A stretch of 64,000 nucleotides of DNA from Dermacentor variabilis (GCF_050947875.1 NW_027460401.1:496001-560000); one strand, 5' to 3'. Counted from the stretch's first letter, positions 1 through 11,461 are shown. The notes: generated by a model from the letters alone, not told the origin. Made by a program: numbers and translations.

Positions 1-720
1 GACAATCAGACATGTCTTCCCATCCTAAATGTCGGACAGTGCCCACAAGTACTTCCTCAAGGCATGTCTCTAGCCACGTTGTCTCCAACACACGAGTGCC
101 ACATTTCCGCTCTATCTGTGGCGCCGTCTTCAACCAATGCTCATTCTGCGCCTTCTGCATCAGCCCCGACCGACGACTTTACAAAGACGATTGCACCGGA
201 CCTCTCAACCCAACAACCCGCATAACTCCGTGGCCTCCTCGAGTCCTACTCCGACATTTTCGACTTGAACGATCGCCCTATGTGTCAAACTACGGTCGTG
301 AAGCATCGTATAAATACCGGCGATGCAGCACCTGTTCACCAACACCCATACCGGGTGTCGCCTTCTGAGCGACAAGTTATCCAGAGCGAGGTTGACAAGA
401 TGCTTGCCAAAGGGATTATTGAACACTCTTCCAGCCCGTGGGCGTCTCCTGTTGTTCTCGTCAAAAAGAAGGATAACAGCTGGCGATTCTGCATTGACTA
501 TCATCATCTAAACATGATCACCAAGAAAGATGTATATCCACTTCCCCGCATTGATGATGCTCTGGATTGTCTCCACGGTGCCACTTATTTTTCATCTATA
601 GACCTTTGCTCTGGATATTGGCAAATTGCCGTGGATGAAATGGACCGTGAAAAGACCGCATTCGTCACACCAGACGGCCTACATCAGTTCCGGGTAATGC
701 CTTTTGGCTTGTGCCTCAAG
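1..720 (+). pseudogene. Ty3/gypsy retrotransposon pol fragment (RT N-terminal half)
   Basis: This is the pre-RT linker and first half of a Ty3/gypsy reverse transcriptase. The open stretch at 265-738 reads through HPYRVSPSERQVIQSEVDKM, then SPWASPVVLVKKKD, then FCIDYHHLNM and VYPLPRIDDALD, all standard gypsy RT landmarks (fingers and early palm). The same frame continues upstream to about 150 (LLESYSDIFDLNDRP) past an in-frame TAA near 222. The palm ends at MPFGLC around 705-717, before the YxDD motif, where pogo-type sequence begins. The family differs from the gypsy copies further right in the window. It is truncated at both ends (window edge and internal junction), so it is a dead fragment. 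Family assignment is secure; finer clade is not attempted. Confidence 0.88.
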
Positions 721-721
721 G

Positions 722-1023
722 CTGGCACATTCACGTGAGCACTGCAGTGATCGACAAGGAACAACACCTTGCAGTTCAAAGCAGCAAACTTGTGGTTCAA
801 TTTGCTTATCCAGCTCTTGAAGATTTCGGCCGTCATCCACGCTTTTTTGTTCGCCTCATAGTCCACAGGCAGCGTCTTCACGCCTTTAAAACATCTCGGC
901 TTCGCGGCTTTCCCGGTCACAAGTAACCGACATCGTTCCGTGCCAGTCATGTTTGCCGCGATCAGCACCGACACTCTTTCCTTGCTGCGTTTGCCCCCAG
1001 CACAGTCGTCGTCCTTGAATCGT
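722..1023 (-). pseudogene. pogo/Tigger-type transposase fragment 1 (DDE domain)
   Basis: Minus-strand reading gives a slice of a CENP-B-like/pogo transposase of the Tc1/mariner superfamily. Landmarks in order are AGGKRSKERVSVLIAANMTG, KTLPVDYEANKKAWM, and FLVDHCSAHV, which matches the family's second catalytic aspartate motif (LxDNCSAH). The N-terminal HTH, first aspartate and third acidic residue are missing. The right edge coincides exactly with the start of the 4,946-bp duplicated block at 1024. The left edge abuts the gypsy fragment. It overlaps in protein coordinates with the second Tigger fragment at 5970, so the two are different copies rather than halves of one element. Confidence 0.82.
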
Positions 1024-1028
1024 CCGCA

Positions 1029-1111
1029 ATTGAACACTCACAAAAGGAAGACACATAAAGACAACACAGACTGTGTTGTCTTTATGTGTCTTCCTTTTGT
1101 GAGTGTTCAAT
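1029..1111. repeat. Perfect palindrome (41-bp arms, 1-nt centre)
   Basis: The left arm begins ATTGAACACTCACAAAAGG and the right arm is its exact reverse complement ending CCTTTTGTGAGTGTTCAAT, centred on the A at 1070. The twin at 35127-35209 is identical. There an imperfect extension of the inverted repeat (GACATGTTTTTTACCGC against GCGGCAAAAACATGTC) adds about 18 bp per arm, which copy 1 has lost on its left. Confidence 0.95.
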
Positions 1112-1355
1112 AGCGGCAAAAACATGTCTTATAGATAAGCTCTTTGTGGCACGCAATTTGCTTGCTACCGAAATGTCATCATGACGCAGTTGCCTTTTTC
1201 ATCTTTGGGCAGCTAAAGCCTACAGGTTAGTGTATTCACTTGATTCATGCTGTTCAATGCTCCGCAAAATTAATCTTTTATCATTTCTGCTACTTACTGT
1301 AGGAGACTGACCGGTAGCATACATTAGCGGTAGCATACATACAGACCGGTAGCGA

Positions 1356-1462
1356 CGCGAATAATGTAGAACTTTGTGGAAGGCACGTGGGTCCCAGCGA
1401 TTACTCTGGAACAAAGTCGACACGCTTGACGCGCTGATCAGATTTTCGACGATCGCCGACTG
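1356..1462 (-). repeat. Inverted gypsy LTR fragment fused to RT
   Basis: Read on the minus strand, this stretch matches the middle of the LTR at 4261-4680 (ATCGTCGAAAATCTGATCAG, then GGGACCCACGTGCCTTCCAC). It is therefore inverted relative to that LTR and to the element's own coding strand. It is fused directly to the RT just after FQRVMNT, so the reading frame runs into LTR sequence and stops. RNase H and integrase are absent. The arrangement is a rearrangement, not a simple internal deletion. Confidence 0.8.
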
Positions 1463-2793
1463 TGTTCATGACACGCTGGAACATTGCAGGCACCGAGCAC
1501 AGTCTGAATGGCATGACATTGAACTCGTAGGGGTCTGGCATGATGAAGGAGGTCTTTTCGCAATCTCTCTCGTCAACTTCTATTTGCCAGTAGCTAGACT
1601 TGAGGTCCATCAACGAGAAGTATTTAGCGTTGCAGAGACGATCCAATGCATCATCTATCCCTGGGAGGGGGTATACGTCCTTCTTCGCGATCTTGTTTAG
1701 TCGACGATAATCGACGCAGAAACTTAGGCTTCCGTCTTTTTTCTTTGCTAAGACAATAGGAGATGCCCACGGGCTTTTCGACAGCTGGATGATGTCGTCG
1801 CGCAGCATTTCGTCAACTTGTTTTATAGCTTGCGTTCTCACGCCGAAACTCGGTAAGGGCTCTGACGGAATGGTCGAGCACACTCTTCGGTTATTATGCA
1901 ATGCTTTGCAACTGGTGTTTGTCAAATCCTCGATGACGTCGAAAAGCAGTCTTTGTATCGTAGGAGAAGACTTCTGATCTGTTGCTGCTTACTCATAGGA
2001 AGACTTGGATTCACGTTGAAGTCTGGTTCGGGGAATATGCTCATCGGGGGAGATGCGGCAGAATCCGAGAGGACAAAGGCATTGCTGGTTTCCACAATTT
2101 CTTCGATGTACGCGATTGTTGTGCCCTTGTTGATGTGCTTGAACTCTTGGCTGAAGTTGGTTAGCATAACTTCCGCTTGCCCTCCTTGGAGTCTAGCGAT
2201 CCCTCTTGAAATTTCACGGTCGAGCAGTAGATGTTGGTTGCCCTCAATGACGCCTTCTACGTTAGCGGGTGTTTCGGTGCCGACAGAAGTAATAATGCTG
2301 GAGCACGGCGGGATGCTCAATTGATCTTCGAGCACACTCAAGGCGTGGTGACTACGAGGCCTCTCCAGTGGTATCGCTTGATCTTCTGACAGCATTATCG
2401 ATTTTGACTTCAGGTCTATGATTGCGCCGTGTTGGTTCAGGAAGTCCATGCTGAGAATGACGTCTCGTGAACACTGTTGGAGGATAACGAAGGTGGCAGG
2501 GTAAGTCCGGTCATGAACGGTAATTCTTGCCGCGCAGATTCCAGTCGGGGTAATGAGGTATCCTCCGGCGGTCCGAATTTGGGGCCTTCCCATGCAGTGT
2601 TAACTTTCTTCAACTGGGCGGCGATGTGTCCACTCATGACGGAGTAATCGGCCCCTGTATCGACTAAGGCGGTGACTGTGTGGCCGTCGAGGAGCACGTC
2701 GAGGTCGGTGCTTCTTTGTCTGGCATTACAGTTCGGTTTTGGCGTCGGACCACGGCTGCGACGCGTTGACCAGTGGCTAGTCTGTGATGTCAT
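1463..2793 (-). pseudogene. Ty3/gypsy pol: protease and partial RT (block copy 1)
   Basis: Minus-strand pol of the same gypsy family as the element at 50762-58055. Near 2640-2700 the aspartic protease active site reads TALVDTGADYSVMSGH with an intact DTGA. A long linker follows ([20 protein letters not shown]), then a hydrophilic region. RT starts with [43 protein letters not shown] and YWQIEVDERDC, and ends at VMPFRLC...MFQRVMNT, before the YxDD motif. Frames change near 2590 and 1925. The RT is fused to an inverted LTR fragment and lacks its catalytic centre, RNase H and integrase, so this copy cannot be autonomous. Confidence 0.88.
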
Positions 2794-2931
2794 CAGGTCG
2801 TCTTTCGTCGTTGTATTCTGTGCTTCCAGACTTCATTGAGACGGCGGCGTGTCGTTACATCATTGAGGTAGTTTCTTCGGCGCCTTCATCAGTTCAACGA
2901 ACAGCAACCGCACCTCAATCGGTTGCTGCTT

Positions 2932-4137
2932 TTAGTTTTCCGGATATGGGCTTGCAGAGCGGCCCCGGGCTGGGCCAGTGTATGGTCGGTGCTGCCGCGA
3001 CAGGTAGCGGCCTGGTGACGGCGAACGGGCTGGTCGTCGAGGGCTGCACTGAGTAGCGGCGAGGTAGTCGGCGATGTCAGGAGGGCGTTCACCTTCCCTC
3101 GGGCGCTGTGCGTTGACGGCGAAGCCTCGCAATCCCTGGTCGCGGTATGGGCATCGGCGGTACACATGGCCGGCTTCGCCGCAGTGGTAGCATAGTGGGC
3201 GGTGGCCAAGAGCGCGCCAAACATCTGTCTTCCTCGAGTAGCTGCACTGGGCGACGGGTGGGCGTGCTGGCGGCGGCGGCGGTGGTCGACAGAATTGCGG
3301 CATTACAGGGCCCTGGCGCGGTCGCGGAGGGGGACCTTGACGGCTTGCGACGGCGGCGTATGTCATCGCTTCTGGCTGGGGCTGCGGTAATTGTGGTTGC
3401 ACCTCAGAAACTCTAAGCGATCGCTGCACCTCTTCTTTCACGATGGCGGCGATCGAGGCCACTTGAGGCTGCGATGAAGGCAAGACTTTGCGCAGTTCTT
3501 CGCGAAAAATGGCCCGGATGGTCTCGCGCAGATTGTCCGTGGCCAGTGATTAAATTCCTTCGTAGTTGGTAGAGTTCGTACGGCGGTTGAATTGCCGGTT
3601 CACCATTTCGAGTGTCTTCTCGATGCTAGTGTCCTCGCGAAGGGACTCTCCTACGGTCTTCAGTGGGCTTCGTATCATTGAGCCGAAAAGTTCTTCCATC
3701 ACACCACGCATGAGTAAGCGGACTTTCTTCTACCTGGGCATCTCCGGGTCGGCGTGGCGGAACAGACGGCTCATTTCTTCCGTGAAGATGGCAACGTTCT
3801 CGTTAGGTAGCTGCCCTCGGGAGTCCAGCATAGCTTCAGCCCTTTCCTTGCGCACAACGCTCATAAAGGTGCGCAGGAAGCCGCTATGCAACAGGTCCCA
3901 TGTTGTCATCATCGACTCCCGGTTCTCAAACCACGTTCTGGCGGCATCTTCTAAGGCGAAGTATACATGCCGCAGATTGTTGTCGGAGTCCCAGCTGTTG
4001 AAAGTCGCAATTCGTTCGTAGGTCTCCAGCCAAGATTCCGGGTCTTCAGTAGCTGCTCCATGGAAGGTTGGCGGGTCCCGAGGTTGTTGCAGGATAACAG
4101 GGGATGCTGGGGCAGCCATTGGGGTTGTCTTGGCCAC
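2932..4137 (-). pseudogene. Ty3/gypsy gag with CCHC zinc knuckle (block copy 1)
   Basis: Gag polyprotein in two open pieces. The N-terminal piece (4137-3730) starts MAKTTPMAAPASPVILQQ and includes PPTFHGAATEDPESWLETYE, typical of the gypsy capsid-like region. The C-terminal piece (3483-2932) has a proline-rich linker and one zinc knuckle, CYHCGEAGHVYRRC, with the CX2CX4HX4C spacing. A stop (PEMPR followed by TAG) separates them at about 3730. Gag normally coats the RNA and forms virus-like particles in the cytoplasm. It lies just downstream (minus-strand sense) of the LTR at 4261-4680, as expected. Confidence 0.88.
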
Positions 4138-4260
4138 AATCTTCTTTGTCGTCTCAGGTAGAAGTCAGCGCTCTTGGGGCAGCCCTTGCAGTCGGCGGCT
4201 AGCACGCCGGTCTTGGGCGATGTTGGTTTTGTCCTCAGGCTACCCCGCACCTCCATCAGA

Positions 4261-4680
4261 TGTCACGTGGTAGTGACGGTTGAGAAGGCAGCAAAACTGT
4301 GATTTACGAAACGAGCGTTTTATTGGGCGAACTTGTGCCCTCAAAAACAGGCTACACTCAAAGAAGAATGGTAGCGGCGAACATGATCGGCGGTCGTCGA
4401 AAATCTGATGAGCGGGTCAAGCGCATCGACTTTTATACATCAGTCGCCGAATGTTCCAGAGTAATCGCTGGGACCCGCGTGCCTTCCACAAAGTTCTACA
4501 TTATTCGCATCGTGCACACATGCGATCAGATTACACAAGGTTCGGTCACAGACAGCGGATGGAAGCATCGATAACATTCCAGAAACTTCCGATACATGCA
4601 GGCGCGTCCTGCGCTGTGCGATAACATTTGTTAGGCGGTGAAACGTGTCGACCGATATAGACAAACAAATACACATGTCA
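4261..4680 (-). mobile_element. Gypsy long terminal repeat (5' LTR of minus-strand element)
   Basis: A 420-bp LTR running from TGTCACGTGG to ACACATGTCA on the plus strand, so it has TG...CA ends. It is clearly homologous to the LTRs at 50762-51179 and 57683-58055; for example TTTTATTGGGCGAACTTGTG and TGGGACCCGCGTGCCTTCC are shared. GCACCTCCATCA, just left of the LTR, is the primer binding site. It has one mismatch to the version at 57669. Confidence 0.9.
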
Positions 4681-5969
4681 ATATGTCGCAGTTCCGCACA
4701 ACAGGCGAAGCATCGATTGCGATAGAAAATTATTAGACAGAAATATGATGTAGTCTTAGTAGTTTTATCAGCCGTATAAGCTTGCAAAACATTTGTTTAC
4801 TAACTAAATTAACAAGCACGGTGTCACACAAGCACAGGCAAACATGAACACCTCTCACTCAATGAGTGCGGACACGCGCTGTCAAAATGCTAGTGTAATG
4901 AAGAGCAGCAGCAGGGGCAAGCGAATTGTCCTTCGTGCTGCCTCTCACTTCAATGGGAACTAAGTGGCGAGAACACAGCGCACATAACACCATGAGCCCT
5001 TGGCGTGCCTAGACTCTGTACCCACCGCAGGTAGCTTTCAATATAGGGCCCGCGCGACTACACACAATTGCACCACACCCAGCTGCCACTGGAGTAGAAT
5101 CCCCCACCCCTCCCTTGCCTGCGATGGAACACGGCGTGCTTCCTCCCCACCTTTTTTTGCGAGCAAGAGATTGAGTCACCATCCTTCTTGGCTCACCCTT
5201 GCACCTATAGCATACAGTGCATGGCTGCAATGTTATCACACTTGGACTTTATACGGAACATCACGGCGGCACCGATGCCAATGCGAATGACGACGGCGGA
5301 AATTCAGCTGAAGTGTCCATATAATTGCTATCGCTATAAAACTCTACTCAGCGGGCCTCACTCGAACTCACACTCACCAAAAATTCTACTCAGCATGGCT
5401 CATTTGAACTCGCCAGAATTTTACTCACGAAGCTCACTTGAATACAGACTCGCCAAAATTTTACTCATTGGGGCTCACCAAGACTAACAAAAAAGATAGG
5501 GGAGGAGGGGAGGGAGATAGCACGCACTCTTTTTTAGTTTGTCCTGAGAAAACTTTTTGTAGGATATATGCACACATTATTTGGGATGGCCTTCCTTTAA
5601 ATGTAGCTAGCACACAAGCAGCACCAAATTATAGAAACAGCAGAGAGTGAAAAGCCACACAATGTTTTTATATCAAAGTGACTTTTTCAGCGACTGAGCT
5701 GTTGCGGATTATGCCTGCTTCAGGAACTTGTCTGAACAAGGTTGCTTGACGCAAGCGCCCTCCAGGTGTCTTGCACTGCCAAAACAGGGCCACACAGGTA
5801 CGATGAATTTTTCTTTCTTCCTTGCATTATTTGCAATCAGAAATGAATGTATAAATGAGAGAGAAAAATTAGCAACATACAGCATTAGAGGAAATAGCTC
5901 TTTAGGAAATTTTCAACCACTTCTGACTGCCTTATCACCAAGTTGGTTGCTTGACCTCTGTGACTTGGC
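4681..5969. other. Non-coding remainder of duplicated block, with imperfect tandem repeat
   Basis: I recognise no gene here. Between about 5342 and 5485 there are roughly three imperfect copies of a 46-49-bp unit built around CTCACCAAAATTCTACTCA. It is followed by a short GA-rich run near 5498-5518. The rest has no supported feature. The same sequence recurs at 38779-40067. Confidence 0.6.
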
Positions 5970-7040
5970 AGCGTCTTCAAGTTCTTAAAGTGCCATGGCT
6001 TTACAAACTTTCCAACAATGAGCACAGGCAGCCTCTCGAAACCGTCCTCGTTAACACAGAATAGTGGCGTCGCACGCTCTTTACTACGCTTGCCACCATG
6101 ACAGCTGTCACCCTTAAACGCAAGGGTTTGCTTGGGCTGCATATGGTAAAAAAATACCGCTCTCAGCGGCGTTGAAAACGACGGAGGGCTTGTATGCAGC
6201 AATCATCTCCGACAGCGACTCCATGCACTCGTTCATCGTCGAAACGTCCATGGAAGTGCTTTCTCCGCAGGAGTGGCTGTACACAATCCTGTTTGGTTTT
6301 TTACAGCGATCCAGCCACCCGTTCGATGCCTGAAAGTCATCGTTGCCCAGACACAAAGCCACAAGGTCCGCCTTTTCTTTTAGAATGGCGCCGTCAACGT
6401 TGATTGCAGAGCTCCATGCTTGATGCAGCCATTTCACGATAACTTTTTCTAACTTCTCATGCTGTCCTTCTTTTGCCGCTTTCCACTTGAACCTGTACTT
6501 GTTGGCATTCTGCAATATCACCGCTTTTTTTGCCAGGATTGTCTTAAGCGAAGATTCGGGTATCCTAAGGTCCCGGGCAATGCTGGCTTCCATGGTTCAA
6601 TACTGCTTTTCTGCTTCCTCAATAATAGTCAGCGTATCGCCGAGCCACGGAACTGTCCACTTTCAGGACATCATGCGTCGTGTTGCTCCACACAACTGAA
6701 AACCTCCGCTGAACACTGGTCGCTAGGATTACGACGAAGAACACGTGCAATAAACCTAGGCCTCTCCGCGCTACCTTGTCGGCGATCCGCTGCTGGGAAA
6801 CTGGGAAACATGCGGAGAGATGGAGCGAGGAAAGAGACCCATGGCACTTTTCTGTTGTCCGCCGTTCCGTCCTGCGCTTCGCGAGGGTCGTCATATAACG
6901 TGGGTCAGGCGTAAAATTTCGGCGGATAACCGGGGTTTTTAATGAATTGCTTCTATGGGACTTCACCGGGACTGTGCTAATCCATTGTAAAACCCAGGTC
7001 ATCGCAAAGCCGGGGGATGTATAACCGGGGTTCCACTCTA
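5970..7040 (-). pseudogene. pogo/Tigger-type transposase fragment 2 (N-terminal two thirds) with 5' end
   Basis: A CENP-B/pogo-like transposase on the minus strand. From 6593 it reads ARDLRIPESSLKTILAKK (helix-turn-helix), then KWLHQAWSSAINVDGAILKE and FQASNGWLDRCKKPNRI (second CENP-B-type DNA-binding domain), then VVFNAAESGIF. The family has the first catalytic aspartate here (NADESG); this copy has alanine. A frameshift near 6160-6180 leads into GGKRSKERATPLFCVNEDGF and FKNLKTLP, where the duplicated block cuts it off. Upstream near 7010-7040 the minus strand reads AGTGGAACCCCGGTTATACA, which looks like the terminal inverted repeat beside a TA target. The copy is inactive by substitution, frameshift and truncation. 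Confidence 0.82.
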
Positions 7041-7169
7041 TACCACTTCTAAATGAGCTGAATTGGCACTCAGGATATCTGCACAAAAACAATAAAAAAG
7101 AAACATCAGCTTTCAGTGTGCCCTTATTATCTATGAAAATGTAAGCTCCGATGAACACCAGCCTAGGGG

Positions 7170-8300
7170 ATGTGTTCAAATATGTCTCCTTTTGCCGCTA
7201 CACAGTACTGTGTCCGTTTTAACACATCTTCAGTGATTTTCTTGATGACCGACGCTGGAATTCTAAAGCAGACATCCATATCCTTGCCTTGAACTAATCT
7301 GACTTCTGTCTCGATCGTGTAAGCATGATCTTTCAGATAACCACAAAGAAAGAGATTGAGCAGAGAGAGGTCAGGTGACCTAGCTGGCCAATTTACAGGC
7401 CTGTGCCTCCCAATCTAATGCGCATGAAAAGTCACATCCAGCCTGTTTCGTGCTCGGTTGCTGCTGTGTGCGGATACCCCATCTTGCTGATAAGTGGAAG
7501 ATGTGACATCGGTACTTCGCTGAGAAACTCATCCACCACTGCTTCAAGTATTTCGTTCACGTAACACTGTCCAGTCAGTGTGTGATCGAAAAAGATGAGA
7601 CCGGTTATAGCACCGGCGTAAATTCTGAACCACACATTGAGTGACCACTGGTACTGGTGCCAATTGTGCTTTACCCAGTTTAGATTGGAGTCCCTCAAAT
7701 AGTGTGTATTATGCAAATTTACCTAAGCGTTTCTGAAAAAATTGGCTTCACCTATGCACACGATGTTGCTCAAAAAGTCCGGTCACTCATCGGCTTTTGT
7801 GAGTACCCAATTCGAGAAATCTAGACAATTCTACAGGTCCCTGCCTTCTAAGCATTGGTGCTTATGGTTAAGGTGGTATGGGTGAAAGGCCGTCATTTAG
7901 AATGCTGCAAACTGACGACTTGGAAAATAGTACCTGGGCGCCCACGTCCCGCATGCTAGCACGAGAGTTTGAGGCCATAAATGCGTGCATAGGCTAGGAC
8001 TCAAAGATGGAGTCCTCCGCCGCTGTTTCTTGAAGCCGCCGGTTTGTCTCAGGTTTTCATAATTTCTGATGATAGTCAATGCGTTTGGTCTACTGCCGCA
8101 CTTCCATTACTGATATATATATTTGTGGCCTTCCTCTTGTTGCCATTTGTAAATCCCAAGGCAAGGAACATATTTTCCTTCTGCTCATTAGAGAAATACG
8201 TGGCAAATGAGACGAAACAAAACACACCTTTAAACCTTTGCACTGAAGTTCTCAATTCGCTTTTGTGATGACAGGTTTTGCGGCAAAAAAAAAGAAGAAA
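7170..8300 (-). pseudogene. Tc1/mariner-like transposase remnant (HTH and DDE parts)
   Basis: The minus strand carries a decayed IS630/Tc1/mariner-superfamily transposase of a type common in arthropods. The N-terminal part (8300-7990) reads NEQKENMFLALGFTNGNKRK and, in another frame, YENLRQTGGFKKQRRR, a DNA-binding region. The DDE part (7830-7370) reads QWSLNVWFRIYAGAITGLIF, FFDHTLTGQCYVNEILEAVV, then, frameshifted, NWPARSPDLSLLNLFLCGYL. Several frameshifts and stops make it a pseudogene. It is split from its own 5' terminal region (11462-11960) by the element at 8334-11456. Confidence 0.8.
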
Positions 8301-8333
8301 ACATCCGTGCACTTTATCTATGCCAAGATAACA

Positions 8334-11300
8334 GAGGGTGTCTACCAAGTTGACATTTCCAAATTCCCTGAGTATTCCAGGTTTTCCCCGAGTGCTTTTG
8401 CAAAATTCCCTGAGTGAAACAGAACTTTGTTTTATGTCGAGACGGGCTCACACCATGTTGCCCAATGCTATCATTCTGAAGTAAGCATGTTAAAAAATAA
8501 AAATGACTTAGTTCAGTTCAAATTGTAAGGAGTAGCGCTTATTTTATTCAAGAAAGAAAAAAGAAGCAAGGGGCTAGTAAACTGCACAGTGAATAAAATA
8601 CCTTCAAAAAGAATGGTAAAACCCACTGCAAATCGAGTTGAACATTCTCAAATACGAATAAGAAGGAGATGCATACCGAATGAAATATTTTCGAATATGA
8701 ACTATTTTTATCAACTGATAACAAGCTCATTGGTATGAGGCCCGAACTTTGTCACAAATGAGATTCTCTCTCAACCGCTGGTAATTAAGTCAACCTCAAC
8801 TGTCCTGACATACTCTCAGCCCCCACACAATGCCTCAGTGTTGCATTTCACTGATTTAAACATTTTATTTTGGTTTGGATGAGGGAAACCTGCATCTCAG
8901 CATCAGCCAACACTTTGTTTTTTTGAGCTCAAGCTCCTTCAAAGAGGTGGCGGCACGCTTCCTTTCCCGTTCATTTCTCAATAGGAATGAACGTAGGCCC
9001 TTTCTGTTCTTGTTGTCCTTCCGCCACCAGTTTGCCCCACGGACCATTTGAAGCATCCTCTTGGTTAGTTGTACAGTAAACGCCCAATTTTTCACACTCC
9101 CTAGGGGCAGCGAAAACGTCTGAAAAACCGGGCATTTCGAAAAAGGGATGACAGAAAATTGAATGCATGTCTTTTACTGATTTTGAGGGCTCAAAATTGC
9201 CACAGACACATCCGAAAAAGCTCTGAAGAACTGCCAGTACACTTATTAGGCATATCGGTGCTCGTACTGAGACAGGAGACGGCGGGTGCATGCGTGTATT
9301 GGGGGCGAGCTCCACCAGTGGAAAAGCTGGCGCCACCGTCGGCGTGATGTGCCATGAGAGATCACGTGGACACAGCGGCCATGTTGGCTGCTTCGGAAGC
9401 ACCGAAGCGAGCTGAAAACGCAAGTTTGAAGTCCCACCTGCGCTGCGATTCTGATTAAGTGGTGATGCTTTACTGCCTTGGGTGTCTGCTTGACGACATT
9501 TGAAAGTACTATAATAGGTAGTCGCTGCCTTTGGAGGCGTGCACATGGTAGGCTGCTGCTTGGCACCGCAGTGTCGGACGTATGCAACAGAGCCCGGTGT
9601 CAGCCTTATTCACATGTAGCCTCAGGGCAAGGAGCTGCGTGAAGCTTGACTGCCGAAACAGAGCCAGCAGACAGCTGCCGGCTACAACTTTGGTGCAGCA
9701 AGCACAGACGCGAGGAAGATTTCTGCTATGGCACCGGGACTGCGCGATGTTCGGTGAGTAGCAGAAAACGCGCACCGAGACGCTCGCCCGCGCCCACTGC
9801 CTGGCTAATGTCATGACACTTTATTATGTCTATGAACTTGTTGATACTAGATTCTGGCAAGTTCACAAGGAATGGAAAGGAAGCGGTAAGAAGCGCATTA
9901 AAAAAAGGCATGGCATATGGTCATGTTTGTGTTATGAATTAATGCACTGGATTATGAAAAAGAAGCAGAGGGAAATCGCACGCTGAGAAGACGGATAAAC
10001 ATACAGTGCGACGCAACTTGAGAAATAATTTTGAAATGTCCAATAATTTAGAAGACAAAAATAAGATTGAATCGTCACAACAGCATATCACAGTCGCCGT
10101 AGGCGTCGAAGTTTCTATAACGAAATTATTTTTGAACAGTTCTGATAGCCTCCACACAACAATGGTTGCTAGTGTGCTGTAAAATGCACATATGCTGCAG
10201 CCTAAAGCTAACGGTACGGCACGAAAACGCGCTCCCAGCGAAAGCAAAACATTGTGCGCAGACATGCACGCAGACGCGCAGTCGGCCACTGCGAAGCCGT
10301 GCGGTTGCTGCATTGAGGCTTCATTCTGTTATGCCCCTTTCGGTTATACAGACAGCCCACTATAAGAACATATTTCACATAGCTTACTCTCACCGTTTGC
10401 CTACCTTTCATGCAAGAAGCCGGTTCGGGAGATTCCATCGCAGCGACCGCGCGCAGTGGCGTTCACCGAGTGTATTCGGTAAAGAGATAGCGTCTGTAGA
10501 CAATTCTGCGCTTTCAGTTTGCCCTAGATTATTATATCGACAGTCAGAAATTTCCCTCGTTTTCAGAGTACTTATGTAAATGTCCAGGAGGGCTGCCGAG
10601 TGGTGTTTTTATTGAGCGCCGTAAGCGAAACCTGCGAAACCTATGGTGAGCACTCCTCGTGATCCCTCATACTACGCAAGGGAGGCGCTTCCGAGAGATG
10701 GCAACTCCGTAACTCCTCGCCCCCAATAATTAAGGAATACGTACTGTGTCCCGTGACAATTGCCCCTTCCCACGCTTCTTATGCTTCACCGCGTAACATT
10801 TCTGTATTGAGGCAAAGCCGACTTTCGGGACCCGGCATTATGCAACACGCCGTGCTTTCCGAGCTCTGAAGCCAAGCGCCAGGACCAGAAAGGCGGAGTC
10901 GGTGCCATTGCTGACAGCGGCGAATCCTTTCAATAAAAAAACATGGCACCAAACGGCAAGAAACTTAATAGCGAACGTCGAAACAGCTACGCCTGGCGTT
11001 TCTGCCGTGATGGCTACGGCTGCCGGCGGATCTGCGTGAGAACGCCGGTTCGAGGCGGCGAGATATTCAAAATTGAAAATGGTGGCTTTGACTTATGCCG
11101 TTTCGGACCTGCGGTCACTGCAAAAAGTCCGGACAATCGGACAGCGAAAGGTTCTTGCGTCCAAAACCCAGACGTTCTTATACATTGACCCTATGGTATG
11201 GTGGTGCCGCGAAGCCGTCGGACGTCCGGAAGTCGGTCGTTGATTGTACAATGGCAACTCCTCCAGCCGTCGACACGGCGTCAACGACGATTCGTTACGA

Positions 11301-11456
11301 TTCCTCTCTGTTTTACTCGAGCCAGCTAGCGTTATAGCAACCTTCGTTCCCTTTCGATAAAATTGCAGCAAATTTTCCCTGATAGAAGCAAAAATTCCCT
11401 GAGTATTTACAGACTATTCAAAATCCCCCTGGTTTTCCCAATTGGTAGACACCCTG
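8334..11456. mobile_element. TIR element copy 1 (GGGTGTCTACCAA ends, 5-bp TSD), itself interrupted
   Basis: The ends are GAGGGTGTCTACCAAG at the left and, as reverse complement, CAGGGTGTCTACCAATT at the right. TAACA is duplicated on both sides (8329-8333 and 11457-11461). A sister copy at 24545-26215 has the same ends and its own 5-bp duplication. Removing the THAP element inside leaves about 1.69 kb, matching the sister's 1.67 kb. I recognise no transposase in it, so it is non-autonomous. CAGGG-type ends recall hAT elements, some of which make 5-6-bp duplications, but the superfamily is not proven. Confidence 0.85.
9300..10725 (+). mobile_element. THAP-bearing DNA element, copy A
   Basis: A 1,426-bp element with ends TGGGGGCGAGCTCC and, in reverse complement, TGGGGGCGAGGAG, flanked by AT on both sides. 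The pre-insertion sequence survives in the sister TIR element (GCGTGTATAATTAAGG at 25464-25479), which proves the boundaries. About 245 bp inside it begins MVGCCLAPQCRTYATEPGVS, matching the N-terminal zinc-binding part of a THAP DNA-binding domain. The rest of the domain is frameshifted in this copy but readable in copy C. No catalytic domain was found. THAP fused to a nuclease, with AT target duplications, is what I recall for the ISL2EU group, so that is my tentative placement. Confidence 0.85.
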
Positions 11457-11461
11457 TAACA

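Larger units (their letters stand above)
1024..5969. repeat. 4,946-bp duplicated block, copy 1 (twin at 35122-40067)
   Basis: Every landmark in this block recurs exactly 34,098 bp downstream. By eye I found only a few substitutions (near 1838, 3349 and 5774), so identity is about 99.9%. The first shared bases are at 1024/35122 and the last at 5969/40067. The block holds a palindrome at its left edge, a rearranged gypsy element on the minus strand, and about 1.3 kb of unassigned sequence. In this copy both edges cut into pogo/Tigger transposase fragments. In the twin, the left palindrome continues past the boundary, which suggests the twin sits in the original context. Confidence 0.95.

Noticed and set aside
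1029..1111. Transcription terminator
   Set aside because: A 41-bp-arm perfect palindrome in a eukaryotic TE-rich region is better explained as a foldback; no associated gene end.
722..7040. One Tigger element interrupted by the 4.9-kb block
   Set aside because: The two flanking fragments both encode the GGKRSKER region and differ in sequence there, so they cannot be two halves of one element.
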